This document shows, in pieces, positions 31,600 through 43,066 of a stretch of DNA of 64,000 bases. The notes under the pieces are model-generated. The model was not told where the DNA came from. It was given only the letters and a program-made list of their open reading frames with translations, and did no database searches. A program made the position numbers and the translations under genes. Origin of the DNA: Steinernema hermaphroditum (Eukaryota; Nematoda; Chromadorea; Rhabditida; Steinernematidae); assembly GCA_030435675.1 (NCBI GenBank), contig CM059623.1:6040012-6104011 (forward strand), written 5' to 3'. The stretch's first letter is position 1, and each line of letters starts with the position of its first letter.

Positions 31600-32984
31600 A
31601 TGGTCGGTACGCTTCCCGTGGAGCAGTGGAACTTGGGAATCGGGCCCATCAACTGCCACGCTTGGAATAAGGACAGGACCCGTAAGTTGCCTTCGGTTCT
31701 AGCACCACTGGAATCCTTCACTGTTGCAGAACTCGCCGTTTCGGCGTCTTCGAACGAAATTTACATCTTCCAGTGGCAGGGCCAATGGAAGCAGGTTCAC
31801 GTGCTGGCCGAGCACGGCCTCCCCATCACAGGGATCGACTGGGCGCCGAATACGAATCGAATCGTGTCCTGCTCGCAAGACAAGAACGCCTTCGTGTGGA
31901 CATTTGAAGGTGGGGCCTGGAAGCCGGCCCTCGTGTTGGTCAGGATGAGCAAAGCGGCGACGTCGGTCAAGTGGTCCCCACTGGAGAACAAATTCGCCGT
32001 CGGAAGTGGGTCGAAGCTCGTGTCAGTGTGCTATTACGAGAAGGAGAACGACTGGTGGGTGGCGAAGCACATCAAGAAGCCCATCCGCTCGACAGTGACC
32101 TGCCTGGACTGGCATCCGAACAACGTGCTTCTGGCCGTCGGCGCCTGCGACTTCAAGGCCAGAGTGTATTCGGCCTACGTGAAAGAGGTGCGTTTGCATG
32201 CCTGTGACATTCTTCTAGCATCTCTCTAGGTGGACGAAAAGCCGGGTCCGAACCCGTGGGGAACGCGTTTGCCCTTCGCCAACCTTCTGGCCGAGCTCCC
32301 ATCCCTGGGCTGGGTGCACAACGTATGTTTCTCGCCCTCGGGTCTTCGGCTTGCTTGGGTGTCGCATGACTCATCCATTGCCGTGGTGGACGCCAATGTC
32401 AACATCGACGACATTTCCACACTACGAACAAAACACCTGCCCTTCAACGCTGTAAAGTGGGTTTCGGAAAACAGCATCGTCGCTGCGGTAAGCTTAAGTT
32501 TTTGATTCCCTTCTTCACGCCACTTTCAGGGGCATGATTGCTCACCGATGCTCTTCAGTGTCGTCAACAACAAACTACAGTTTACGTGCTTACTCGATAT
32601 TCCATCAGATAACAAATCTTCCAGCGTGAACTCGGCGTTCCAGAAGTTCAGAAATTTTGACAGAAATGCGGTAAACGAGACTGTCAACGTACAGCTCAAG
32701 ACTCTACATCAGAATGCGATCACGTAAGCGCATGGTGCTCGACTGCTATGGATCTCTTCGTTTCAGTCAGATTCTTGCGCACTCCGGACGCAGTGATAAT
32801 GTACAGAAGTTCACGACCTGTGGAATCGACGGTCTTATCGCCCTTTGGGATTTGAAAGTAAGTTCTTGTTCTACTAGTGGTAGTTTCGCGGAGGAATCCC
32901 AAGGACTCATTTCTACGGTTTCAGGAAACGGTTGATTATTGCAGGCAGAGGGAAAGAGCGTTAGATGAGGAAGACTTGATGTAG
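31600..32984 (+). CDS. ARPC1: Arp2/3 complex subunit 1 (WD40)
   Basis: ARPC1 is the beta-propeller subunit of the Arp2/3 complex, which nucleates branched actin. Six exons (31600-31681, 31730-32187, 32230-32487, 32530-32723, 32767-32857, 32925-32984) join in frame to 380 aa, close to the family norm. WD-type blades are visible: [59 protein letters not shown] and [12 protein letters not shown]. The protein ends in a short acidic tail, [16 protein letters not shown] lies 2 bp before the ATG. Introns are 38-67 bp. It converges on PPCS, which ends at 33417. Confidence 0.95.
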
Positions 32985-33416
32985 ATACAGATTACGGTAA
33001 CTGCGCAGAATGGTTAACTTGATTGATTTGCGCTTTGCGTTTTGTCTGAAAGCACGTTGCTGCCTTGCGAGCGATCTACTAACTTCTACAGTTTCCACAG
33101 GGTGTTATCTTATTTAAGCGTATCCCGAAGCATGTTCTGAGTTTCTGAGTTTGTGTGCAGTTTAGTTCTCGTTTCTCTGCGTCGTCTTAGCTGTTATCCT
33201 TTCAGAACAACACAGTCGTGGTCCACTAAACCGCATCCTGGGTGTCGTCCCCTCAACGGCATTGTGCTTTACCTGCCTGTCCACTCTGAACTACTCAGAT
33301 AATAATTTATTTCGTTTTCCCGCTTATCAAGTGTTCATTGTTCCTAGTGAACAGTGGAAATTTTGTATATTTGTTTCTGAGTAAACCATTGCTACTGAAC
33401 CTCGGAGCCCGACATC
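32985..33416. other. Convergent intergenic spacer between ARPC1 and PPCS
   Basis: AT-rich 3'UTR-like sequence of both genes. No gene or repeat that I can name. Confidence 0.6.
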
Positions 33417-34433
33417 TTAGGCTTCGATTTTTAGAAAGTCTTGGTGGCGATCTTGAAGGTTGCCGACGATGAGCTCCTCGATCTCGACCCCCGAGGCGAT
33501 CTGGCTGGCAGTGAGCTCCAGGGGTGTTACGGTACTCGGGGTGACGAAGACCACTCTGTGCTTCCTCGTAGCCAGAATGTTTCCAATGACGAGCTGGTGG
33601 CCGTAGTTGTCGATGGCGCCCTTGGCCTTCCGGATGAGGATGGAGTCGTCCGTTTCGAGCTTGAAGGAGACGACAAACGCCCGGGGCACCACGCTGTTCA
33701 CAAGGCGGTGGAGCGTCTTCGGCACGATGGTCAGAGTCAGCTGGAGATCGCCCTCGGCCGACTGGATCTTGTGGGTCGGCTGGAATGTGTCATCGAGAGG
33801 AGTCGGGAAGGGCTGGGTTACCATCTTCTCGTGGCTGATGTAGAAGTCGGAGACGGCGGCGGCCAGATAAATGAGGACGCGGGGCCCGAGAGGATTCAGG
33901 CGGTGACAGATCTGCTCCAGGTCGTGGAGGTACTGGTGGAGATCGACGAACGGGAGGAACAGGAGCCGGTCCGCCGCCTCCTTTTTCTTCAGGAGCGTCC
34001 CCGCCAGCTCCTCACAACCCGTAACTGAAGAAACGGTGAAGAAAAGCTCCAGATGATATGCCCACCTATGACGTTTCCGTCTTCTGTGACCGTTAGGCGC
34101 TCGAAAAGGTGCGGGAACTTCCTGCAGAAAGGCTTCAAGGACTCGTCGCGGTGAAAGAATATGACGGCGTAGCCTTTCTCCAGGAGGTACCTGAAGCGGC
34201 GATCAGAAGACGGCGTTTGGGGACCTACTCGGTGCTCGCCGACCCGCGTGTTCCCATCGAGAAGTTGTCGATGAAGCGAACAGTATTCTTCTCCAATGGA
34301 ACGCGAGTCCCTCCGCTCTGAAAGTCGCAACTCATGCCTACAGTAGCCAGTGGGCACCTACCGTTACCAAGGCGATTAGACGGTCCGAGTTCGCGGCGAG
34401 GAACGCATCGAGTCTTCCGAGCCACTCCTCCAT
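33417..34433 (-). CDS. PPCS: Phosphopantothenate-cysteine ligase
   Basis: PPCS joins cysteine to 4'-phosphopantothenate in the second step of coenzyme A synthesis in the cytosol. Four exons (34433-34362, 34317-34229, 34190-34066, 34024-33417) give 297 aa. The N-terminal nucleotide-binding region has [20 protein letters not shown] followed by [15 protein letters not shown]. The later AAAVSDFY motif precedes the HKIQS loop, and [15 protein letters not shown] with [16 protein letters not shown] closes the fold. These match the eukaryotic monofunctional enzyme. The start is 184 bp downstream of the SMARCE1 stop on the same strand, so the two may be co-transcribed. Confidence 0.93.
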
Positions 34434-34616
34434 CTGAAAGACGTCAGAGGCTGTTTAGGGGTGCTCCCCTCCAGCTTCACGATATATCGACCGTCGCAGA
34501 CGAATCCCCAAATGCTCTCCACCGACGAACAATCATTTATCCTGACGACCACGTTTAATGAGTATCTTCAGATGTTAGAAACACAATACAGCAATAAATA
34601 CAGTCCGACAACAAAG

Positions 34617-36396
34617 TTAAGCATCCGTCGCCGCAGCTTCCTCGGTCTTTTCTTCTCCCTCTCCTTCCTTCTCCCCCGTTTCGACAAAGGTGGTGTCTGC
34701 CTTTGTATCTTCAGCCGGTGACGCTTCGGCAGGATCATCTTCCACCGCGGCTTTTTTACCGTTGTTCGAGTCGTAATTGCTTTCTTCGCTGGCCTTCTCG
34801 TCTGACGTCGCTTCTGCGGCCTCATTCGCAGATTCGCCGTCGACCTCCATCTGTTCATCGCTGGCGGCCTTCTGAGTTGACTCTCTGCTGGCATCGGGCG
34901 TCGCATCCTCCGACGATTGTGCGTCGGGTGCGGGGGCGGGAGGTGGAGTGCTCTCCTCTACCAAACTGTAGAGCATCGGAGTTTGCTGCTTTTCAGCTTC
35001 TAGGAAAATGACTAATTAAGGAAGAAATAAGGACGTTCGCTTACCCTGCTTCTTCTTTATCGCCTCCTGGTTCGACTGGTACTCCTTGTAGGCGTCGAGG
35101 AGCTTCCCCTTCCACTCGTCAACCATCGAGTTGAACTTGTCCGCATCAAGTTGGGGCTTGTCGTCGCAGACCTTCTTCAGATTGACTGCAAACTCCTCCG
35201 AGTTTTTCTCCAGTTGACGCTTCTTGTCGTTGAACACTTTCTCGAGTCTCACCAGCTCTTCCTCGAGCTTCTCCTGGTGGAGCTTCAGAGAGTTCCCTTG
35301 CTTCTTCAGAGTGTCCATGCGATGCTGCATGACGACGTTCCGGGAATCGGCAACCACAGAGGAACTGAAGAGTTCCGCGATTAGACGATGGTTCCGTTCA
35401 AAGCGCGCCGCTGCGATACGCTTCGCTGAGTACTCAATGCCTTCGTCTTCGTCGACAGGCTGGATCACCACTCCTCCAGCTTCGGCTCTCCGGCCCCCGT
35501 TGCCCGGAATCGGCATCCCACCTTTCTCGAGGGGCGCCTTGGCTCGGTTCTTCAGATACTGCTGAAACGCACTCGACTGATGATAAGCTTTCATCGCCTT
35601 ATCGTGTTCTATTTTCTCGCGTTCGTACTCCTGTACGAACTCCTGCTTATCGGAGAAGCTCGCCTCACGCCAGAGCTGGCCAATTTTTTTTCCGACTTCC
35701 CACATATGCCCTTCCGGGAGTTCTGCCTTAACGATCGACCACATTTTTCGACTGAAACGCATGTACGGGACGAGGGGTCTCTCGGGAGGCTTTGGGGGTT
35801 TGATATTGACATCCTAAAAGGTCGAAACGTCGCCAGGCTTTTGTGGCAATTTGCGAAGGTGGGGTGGTATTTGCAGTGGGTGTGGGGTGCTTCCGCTGTG
35901 CCGCAAACGATATTCCGCTGCCGCAGCTGAAGATTTGCCGATTCCCAGATGCCCCGTGAAGTGCGCCGTCTACGACCGGTTCGACATCTACGCCGCGCCA
36001 GGGATGAAGTCGTCTGCCAGACATCCTCTGTTTGTCTATTTTCGGTGTCGCGCAAGGCATAATGCTTTTGATTCGCGAAATAAAGTCGTGAAGTCGTGGG
36101 GTGCTTCAGTCGGCTTGGTGGAATCACACGCATTATTCGTGGGTCGTCGGGGCAAGATTGACAAGCCGACATGCTTAGCGATGCGGAGAAAAAACGGATT
36201 TGGCGATATTGGCATTCCAGAGCAAAAAAAAAGGAAAACACGACCGAGAGAGACGATACATTAAGTGCAGATTAGTCCGGAACAATTCTCCCTAATCCGT
36301 CTTATTTCCCCTCGGAAAAGAACGAAAACGACTTACCACCGTCTGATTCATGGTCATTCCTCCACGAGACGGCGTTGCCTGAGGGTGACGGAACAT
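34617..36396 (-). CDS. SMARCE1: SWI/SNF subunit BAF57 (HMG box)
   Basis: BAF57 is the HMG-box subunit of SWI/SNF chromatin remodellers. Exons are 36396-36337, 35813-35045 and 34999-34617, giving 403 aa. Exon 1 is a short proline/glycine leader. Exon 2 starts KPPKPPERPLVPYMRFSRKM, the conserved run into the HMG box, which continues to KAYHQSSAFQQYL. A coiled coil follows (about residues 130-250, with RNHRLIAELFSSSVV). The C-terminus is acidic (S/E/D/A-rich), as in vertebrate BAF57. A TTTCAG at about 36411 precedes the start. The 523-bp first intron is unusually long here and contains a dispersed repeat at 35931-36020. Confidence 0.93.
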
Positions 36397-36737
36397 GGTT
36401 TTGCGGGCCTGAAAGCAAAAACAACGAATTGTTTGGAATCGATCCACGGACAAGCACGGGGAGCTCCGATTGCGCGCTGCGCGGGGGCACTACGGACTGA
36501 CTGACGTTGTGTCGACACTACCATATGCCGTTAGACATCAGGGTGCTCGGCGAAAGTGACATCACGTGTTTTCCTGTTTTTTTTTGTGCTTTTGTTTTTT
36601 GGTGGTGGAAGATAATGGGTCGGATCGGATTCGAAGCGATGCATCTCGCTTGCTGATGAACTGCGATCAACGTTCTTTGCTCTCTGGACGTTTTTCCCCT
36701 GTGAACTGTGAAGTTTTTATGTGACACGGATAGTCGC
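36397..36737. other. Upstream region of SMARCE1
   Basis: Contains a TTTCAG acceptor at about 36411 (minus strand) for SMARCE1. The rest has no gene or repeat that I can identify. Confidence 0.4.
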
Positions 36738-36740
36738 TCA

Positions 36741-37221
36741 CAAAGGAAGGGTCAATCATGTTACGCTAAGATCGACGCGAGACTAGCGGCGAACGGTAGG
36801 CCCCGGGGAGTGTATTAACCGTGCAAAATACTAGGTACCCTAACGTGCTCTATGTCCGTCAAAACAGACTTTCTCACCATCCTAGCATCGTTTCTCACCG
36901 ATGATTCCCAAGTGAACCAGTGTATACCAAACCTCACAATTTTCTCTTAGTTGGAAAATGTTCGTACATACAACCTAAGGTAGCCGTCTGACAAACCACA
37001 ATCCGACTATCTGATGCTTATTAGGTGTACACTGGGTCACTTGGGAATCACCGATGAGAAATCAATGTGGCATTGGTGAGAAAACATATCACCTCTCTTT
37101 TGACGGACATAGAGCACGTTAGGGCACCTAGTATTTTGCACGGTTAATACACTCCCCGTGGCCTACCGTTCGCCGCTAGTCTCGCGGCGATCTTAGCGTA
37201 ACATGATTGACCCTTCCCTTG
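36741..37221. mobile_element. Tc4/Tc5-like MITE (element G), target CTCAG
   Basis: A 481-bp, almost fully palindromic element. The ends are CAAAGGAAGGGTCAATCATG and the inverse of CAAGGGAAGGGTCAATCATG. TCA is duplicated at 36738-36740 and 37222-37224 within CTCAG, a third CTNAG target in this window. The arms (about 36741-36970 and 37005-37221) match closely. Unlike elements A and B it has no B box, so tRNA-like modules are not universal in the group. Confidence 0.8.
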
Positions 37222-37225
37222 TCAG

Positions 37226-37962
37226 TGAGGGTTTTGAGTGCTATAATACAAGTCGATCTCACTCAGGATATGTCAATCTGTGCACTAGGAGGTCGTCGTG
37301 TAGTAAATCGCGCCGATCTAATCGCAAAGACGTTGCACGAGCACAATAGTTTCAGATTTGATAAAATCGCACTACTTATTGTTTTTTGCTCTTTGCAGCA
37401 CTCGGCTTTACATCCACCGTTTCTTATCTCTCTTCCATCGCACGCGTTCGCCCGGTCCTAGCAGCTCGAACGAGTAGCCAGCCACGTCGAAGTCAAACCG
37501 GTTTCCGCCACATTCCGTAGGTTGGCTCGAACCACTAAATTCTGCAGCTTGTGCTGCTTCTGAGCGATGCCACACGCTCTCCGCTTCAGTTGCGGTCGGT
37601 CGTTGGATGACGTTTTTGCCGCTTAGGTGTGCACTTTTGTTTTCGAGCTCTGTCGTCTCGCGCTTTTAGATATATGGGCGTTTTTGTGTTGTTTTCGCTC
37701 TTTTCGCGCGACTAAAAGCAACCTGCATGTGCGGTCCAGCGTATCGATCGGAGAGAACGAGCCGTATGAGCCATCCTACTAATAGGCGCCAAATCGCGTA
37801 GCGTTATAAATGACCCTGATTTGTTGCCATTTGATTATCGTTTTCAGACGGTTTTGGCTGCCTTCTCTTTATAGTCACCTGTGATTGTCTTCTTACGCGG
37901 GTATGTGGTGCTCTAGAGATCACTGATTGGCGACGGTTACTATTTCAACGAACTTCTTCGCG
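37226..37962. promoter_or_regulatory. Upstream region of ARL5
   Basis: Non-coding sequence between the MITE and the ARL5 start, so it should hold the ARL5 promoter and 5'UTR. A TTTTCAG lies at about 37842-37848 (a possible spliced-leader or 5'UTR acceptor). No defined regulatory motif is visible to me. Confidence 0.35.
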
Positions 37963-38636
37963 ATGGGTATGCTGATGACCAAACTATGGAAGCTCTGGTG
38001 GTCCAACAAAGGTGGGTGGATGCTTGGATTCACAGCTTGCTCCACGAAGAGCTTTTCAGAGCATAAAGTGATCATCGTCGGCCTCGACAACGCTGGAAAG
38101 ACCACCATCTTGTACCAATTGTAAATTGCCTCCACATAAGATGCATGTTCTAATAGCCTGTTTCAGTCTTACCGGAGAAGTAGTACATACCTCACCCACT
38201 ATTGGCAGCAATGTGGAAGAAGTAGTTTGGAGGAACATTCATTTCCTGATGTGGGACATAGGTGAGTCCGTGAGATTCTCTGTCGACTCATGCAATTGCT
38301 TTAGGAGGCCAAGAGAGTCTACGAACCTCGTGGTCGTCCTACTACTCGCACACACAGTTCCTCATCGTCGTGATCGACAGTACTGATCGCGCTCGGCTGG
38401 GAACGATGAAGCAGCAGTTCTACTCGATGCTTACACGCGAAGATCTCACCAAAGCGGCGGTTCTGATCTTCGCGAATAAGCAGGACGTGGATGGAGCGAT
38501 GACGGCCGCGGAGATATCGGAGGAGCTAAACCTCACGTCGATTAAAAGTCATCGATGGCAGATTCAGCCGTGCTGCGCGTTGTCAGGGGAGGGAGTCGAG
38601 AAAGGCCTCGAATGGATCGCTTCCAACATCTCCTGA
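37963..38636 (+). CDS. ARL5: ARL5-type small GTPase
   Basis: ARL5 is a Golgi ARF-like GTPase that acts in endosome-to-Golgi traffic. Four exons (37963-38011, 38060-38120, 38167-38261, 38305-38636) give 178 aa. The protein starts with Met-Gly, so N-myristoylation is possible. P-loop GLDNAGKTT, switch [14 protein letters not shown], the [12 protein letters not shown] switch II and NKQD are all present, and [15 protein letters not shown] matches ARL5 rather than ARF1. A polyadenylation signal AATAAA lies at about 38682, and ADAT2 starts 151 bp downstream on the same strand. Confidence 0.95.
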
Positions 38637-38787
38637 ACCTGGTCACTTTTTGTTCTTTCATCTCATGTACAAAGAAACGAAATAAAGATTCTCTATCATT
38701 TCTTGTCCTGGAGATTATCGTGTGCTTCGTCCTTCCGATTCGGGGGTACTTTTGCAGAAAGCGGCGGCTCTTCAGTGGACTTCTTAG

Positions 38788-39394
38788 ATGAAGGCCGTGG
38801 AAGTGTCGATGGAATTCCTCGAAGAGGCGTTCGCACTCGCCGAAGCGGCGCTGGAGAACAATGAGGTGCCCGTTGGGTGCGTTTTCGTGTACCGCGGAAA
38901 GATCATCGGACGCGGAAGGAACGACGTCAACAGGTAGCGGAGCACCGCGGCGATATTGACTCGAAGGCTTGTTCCAGGACCAAAAACCCGACGCGCCACG
39001 CGGAGATGGTGGCTTTCGACGAACTTCGGGAGTGGTGCGCCAAGGAGGAGAAGGCACTCGAAGAAGTTCTCGCGGAGACCGAACTCTACGTCTCCTTGGA
39101 ACCCTGTATTATGTGTGGCTCGGCGATGTACCAGCTGAAAATCAAGAAGATCGTCTATGGCGCCAGCAACGAACGTTTTGGGGGAATCGACAGTGTTGCG
39201 GGAAAAAAGGAGTACGCAGCCGAACACGAGATAGAGGTTGTTTACATCGTTTTCTCCGCTCTGACCTTCTATTCCAGATAGTCTGCGGTATTATGAGGGA
39301 GAGAGCGATCCAGCTGCTGAAGGACTTCTATGACCGACAAAATCCCTTCGCGCCTCCAGAAAAAAGAAAAATAAAGAAGAATTCGTTGTCTTGA
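38788..39394 (+). CDS. ADAT2: tRNA adenosine-34 deaminase catalytic subunit
   Basis: ADAT2 deaminates adenosine to inosine at the wobble position of tRNAs, together with ADAT3. Three exons (38788-38933, 38978-39236, 39278-39394) give 173 aa. The zinc/catalytic motifs are intact: HAE in TRHAEMVAFDEL and PCIMC in SLEPCIMCGSAMYQ. YGASNERFGG and the C-terminal RAIQLLKDFY are family-typical, and the tail is basic (KRKIKK). TTCTTAG directly precedes the ATG, consistent with trans-splicing of a downstream operon gene; the upstream partner would be ARL5. Confidence 0.94.
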
Positions 39395-39431
39395 AATTGT
39401 TTGTTATTGCCGGGCTAAGCAAAACATTTTT

Positions 39432-39504
39432 CGACCCTGACAGGATTCGAACCTGCAATCTTCGGATCCGAAGTCCGACGCCTTATCCATTAGGCCACAG
39501 GGCC
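39432..39504 (-). tRNA. tRNA-Arg (anticodon TCG)
   Basis: A 73-nt cloverleaf on the minus strand. The acceptor stem GGCCCTG pairs with CAGGGTC, the D stem is GCC/GGC, and the anticodon stem TCGGA/TCCGA holds CTTCGGA with anticodon TCG. The T arm contains GGTTCGAATCC (B box). There is no intron. It lies just downstream of ADAT2, on the opposite strand. Confidence 0.97.
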
Positions 39505-40482
39505 CCGTTGGTAACTTGCTTTCTCCTCACATATAACCGAACACCGCCTCTGCTTACACTATAAACACACACGCACAGCTGCGTCAGTGGAATGATGTAA
39601 CCTACGCCGGGACTGGGTGATCAAAAATCATCGAACAGATGTAGACTGTCTATTCACCTCCGCACTGTCTGATATCTGTGCAGGTGTTCGCTGCATACAG
39701 TAGGCGCCGTTTCCCTCCTTCCGCTTTCGGTTGCGCGGTGGTTCCTACGGCGCTCGGTGGAATAAATATCTCCCATAGCAGATGCCTTCCGGTTGTTGAA
39801 AACGCTGGAATCTTCGCGAATTCCGCCGTGTGCCTCTCGCGCGCTCGGGCTTCTCGCTTCTGTTCGGTGCCTTCCTTCTTTGCCTACGGACACGCTCCAT
39901 GTGTTGTGTGCTCCTTGTGATGTTTTGCGCGCACGCAACTCGCTTCAGCACCGTTGCCACGGTACGTGAGGATTCCGACAGATGTTGTTGCGGCGCGCTA
40001 ATGTATTCCGAGCGACTCATCTTTGTTTGTCACGTTTTTCTCCCCGTTCTGTCAGCGCGTTCTCTTCACACCTTCACACGCCTCTTTTATCACTCTGCCG
40101 TTGTCAGTCACCGCCCGTTTTACCGTTATCCAGTTCTTACTGTTGCCCCTTACGCTACTACATGCCATGTTGCATAATTGGCGTTTCACATTGTTTGCGG
40201 AATAATGCATTTTATCTGCTTCTGATATGAACTGGTTTCTCACATGATCTTTCTTTTCTCCACAGGCGAGGTTTGTTTGCGTGCTTTATTGATTCGGCGT
40301 CAGTCAGCCGACCATCGTTCTCCTCGTCCGGTCCCTCTTCTTTCTCTTCACTCTCTGATAACCGTAAACATTATACTGTTTCGATCTTATTTATCAATGA
40401 AATTTTATATGGGCCCTCTTCCAGAACTACCTTCTTACGCGCTATTGGAGCTGTTCAATTAATTTGTTCCATTTGCTTTCAG
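39505..40482. other. Gene-poor region upstream of the 63-aa gene
   Basis: T-rich sequence with CTCCACAG (about 40258) and TTTCAG (40477-40482) acceptors, so part may be 5'UTR introns of the following gene. Open frames on both strands lack recognisable motifs. Confidence 0.4.
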
Positions 40483-40674
40483 ATGGATAGCAAGGCTGAA
40501 AAACTCGCTGCTGAGTACGAGCAGGGTGAGATCGACCCTACCAAGAACAACGGTGGAAAGCGCACCAAGTCCGAGCAGGTCGACCACAAGCACACCCACC
40601 CCGAAGGAGACACCAGGAAGATGGTCCAGATGGCGATGAACGGTGAACAGAAACGCAGGGAGCACACCAAGTGA
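40483..40674 (+). CDS. Small hydrophilic protein (63 aa), unrecognised
   Basis: One exon starting MDSKAEKLAAEYEQGEIDPT and ending KRREHTK. It is strongly hydrophilic with K, E, D, N, Q and H and no hydrophobic core, so it is probably intrinsically disordered. The codon choice is clearly non-random (C-ending Lys and Thr codons), and CTTTCAG sits directly before the ATG, as at other genes here. I do not recognise the family. A stress-related hydrophilin-like role is possible but is only a composition-based guess. Confidence 0.6.
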   Translation: MDSKAEKLAAEYEQGEIDPTKNNGGKRTKSEQVDHKHTHPEGDTRKMVQMAMNGEQKRREHTK

Positions 40675-40999
40675 TGGTTGCTCAGTCATACCGGTTAACA
40701 TGTGTTACGGAAACGGCATTCCCCCACTCTCGTCTGCTGAATTCACTGTCATTGGCTATGTTTGACTCGATTGGTGTTCTTTTTTATGTTGTTCTATACT
40801 GTGAGTGTTTGGTGAGGTTCGACCTCACATTACTTTGTAAATTTAACATTTTATATAAAAGGTGAAAAGCATGGCAGTGTCTGTACATATCGGGGTTACC
40901 ATCTCGTCGGTGAGGGGGCGTTGAAGGTGTTGGACTCGTGATCATGCATTTGGTGTATGTAGAACTTTCCTATCAGTGACAATCAGAAGCAGCAACAAC

Positions 41000-42664
41000 T
41001 CATATCACTCCAGAGATCTTCTCCTCCAGGAACTTTGTAAATCTTTGCGACTTCAAAAATCTGGGAAACGGATCTCGTTCGATGAGGCTGCCTATCTGCC
41101 TTCTTGCCGCCCTGATCGATTCTTGGGTCAAGGAAGAAGCCAACGTTTTCCGGATATCGCAGTCGAGGTTCACCTGAACAGAATCGGTTACTCCCATAGT
41201 TAAGGTGTTAAGGTGCACCTCTTGGGGGGCGTCCATCTTGACGAACCGCGCGTATACTGATTGCGCCACGTCCTCACTCCAATGATCTTCCAGCTGCTGA
41301 CACTCCTTCCAAAAGTCGAGGTTCTCTTCGTTCTTTTCGTCCTTCATGTGGCTCCGCAGTGACTGAAACCCCTCTGAAACTGATGCCATTTCCTCCGAAG
41401 AGCACGCTTATGTACCTTCGTCATTGACGACGGCTTCGAAGCCCTTCCACTTGGAGAGTTCCTCTCCGGGCATCTCCGCACTCCGGTTTAGCTTCGGCGA
41501 CTTCTGAATCCGTAGTGCAGCTTTGAACACCCGCGGGATGGAAAAGAGTGAGAATCGTTTTTTGGGAACACTCGGTAGCGCCTTCACGGGACACGTCATC
41601 GACAGATAGTCGGCGTCAACCTTCTTCGCTTCGCTCGTTCCTGGATCTTCGTCTTCACTGGAGAACTCTTCCGGTTCGCTCACGTAGTCCCGGTACCACT
41701 CGCCGTGAGATGCCCTTCCGCGGAGGTTTCGCTCGTATTCGTCGTCGGTCGAGTCATCATCGGATTCGCTGGTGACTCTGAAGTGGCGGTGTTGATAGGC
41801 ACGTGGAGGCAGCGATGAAGTGGATTTCGCCGTTCTGGTGACGCAGAGGTGCGTCCGCGGCGTGGAGTAGCTGGTGCTCGGGATGGAGGGGGCGCAGGTT
41901 GGCGGGGAGAGTGACATGCCGCGGCCCTGGAAGGTCGACTGCACGAGGAGAACTTTTGCCTTAGCAGCGCTGCTCTGGAGAAATGTCTCCACTGTGACAC
42001 TGCTGTAGCCGTGAAGGAGCGGTTCGCTAAAAAGAGGATTAGTTGTTATCGTCCGGCACTTCGGAGCGCTTACCGCGTGCAGAGCGAGTAGCACATCAGA
42101 CGGAAGGTCACGGATTCTTGCGTTATGTTGCTGAAACACAAACTTTTCTTGAGGGTTCACATATAGTGACTGTGACATCGCGGCAGCACCCTTAGCGAGG
42201 TGCTAAGTGACCCCAGTTCGCACAATTCCAATGTCACGCACCGAAAAAGTGAAAAGACTTACAGTAGCACGGCCTTGTTGAACAGAACGCGGTTGTTCTC
42301 ATCGATGAGTCCGACCTTCGTCGTGGTGCTCGTTACGTCCCTCTTGTAGCGCGTTCGGAACTCGATCTGAACCAGATGTGATTAGATAAGGAAACAAAGG
42401 AAAACGGAAACGTACCAGGAGGAAAGCCGATCGGAATTGGAAGCTTCGCTGGAGCAGAGTTGCCGAGCGGACCTGCAGCTGGCAGAACCACGGGTTCGGC
42501 GACTTGATGATGCCAACGTCCAGGTTGGCGGTGGTCATCGGCACGAGGGTTGCTTCGGCGCCCGGACTGAGCGGACTCTTTCTTGCGTCCGAGCGAGAAT
42601 GGAGGTGCCGGGACTCCCTTCCGTGGGCGCTCGGCGGCGTCGGCGGCGTCGTCGGCGTTATCAT
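41000..42664 (-). CDS. C2-RGS protein (RGS-7-like)
   Basis: RGS proteins speed GTP hydrolysis by G-alpha subunits. Exons are 42664-42416, 42366-42263, 42130-42074, 42026-41416, 41373-41219 and 41173-41000 (449 aa from the chosen ATG). The first exons look like a C2-type beta-sandwich (NPWFCQLQV, then KVGLIDENNRVLFNKAVLL), followed by a serine/acidic linker. The RGS domain begins SKWKGFEAVVNDE and continues ENLDFWKECQQL to RFTKFL. The last 45-nt intron is in frame and open, so it could be read through (adding 15 residues) inside the RGS fold. The reading frame is open upstream of the ATG, so the true start may be further 5'. Confidence 0.8.
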
Positions 42665-43066
42665 GCTTTCGCACCGTTGTTCTTCTATTTTTGGAGCGAG
42701 CGGCGCCGAATCGGGTTGTTTAGATGCGGCGAGCGAAGTAAACGGGACAATGCCACGACGCCGCTCCAAACGGATTCGGAGACGGAATGGCGCGTCCCCT
42801 CAGGACGCAATCAGTCTCGCCCCCGTTCCCACAGTCTACCAGTTATACCGTAACTCCCCGAGTCCTTTAAGGTCGTTCACCCGGTTGTTTTCCCACACTT
42901 CCGCCCCCCATGTTCCTTTTACGTCAAGAGAGTCATATTTTACGACCCTCTGCCATCACGCTACATGTATGCAAATTCAGAATCCAGAGTTCATTAAATC
43001 ATTAAAAACAAAGTTAATCACAGGAACTACGGGTTCAGCGAAGTGACAACGTCTACTCTGGCGGCG
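42665..43066. other. Upstream region of the C2-RGS gene
   Basis: In-frame open sequence continues to about 42780, so an N-terminal extension is possible. The rest is featureless. Confidence 0.4.

Noticed and set aside
33417..34433. Initial thought that this was a Sec1/Munc18 (VPS45) gene
   Set aside because: Joined exons give the phosphopantothenate-cysteine ligase fold with [11 protein letters not shown] and AAAVSDFY.
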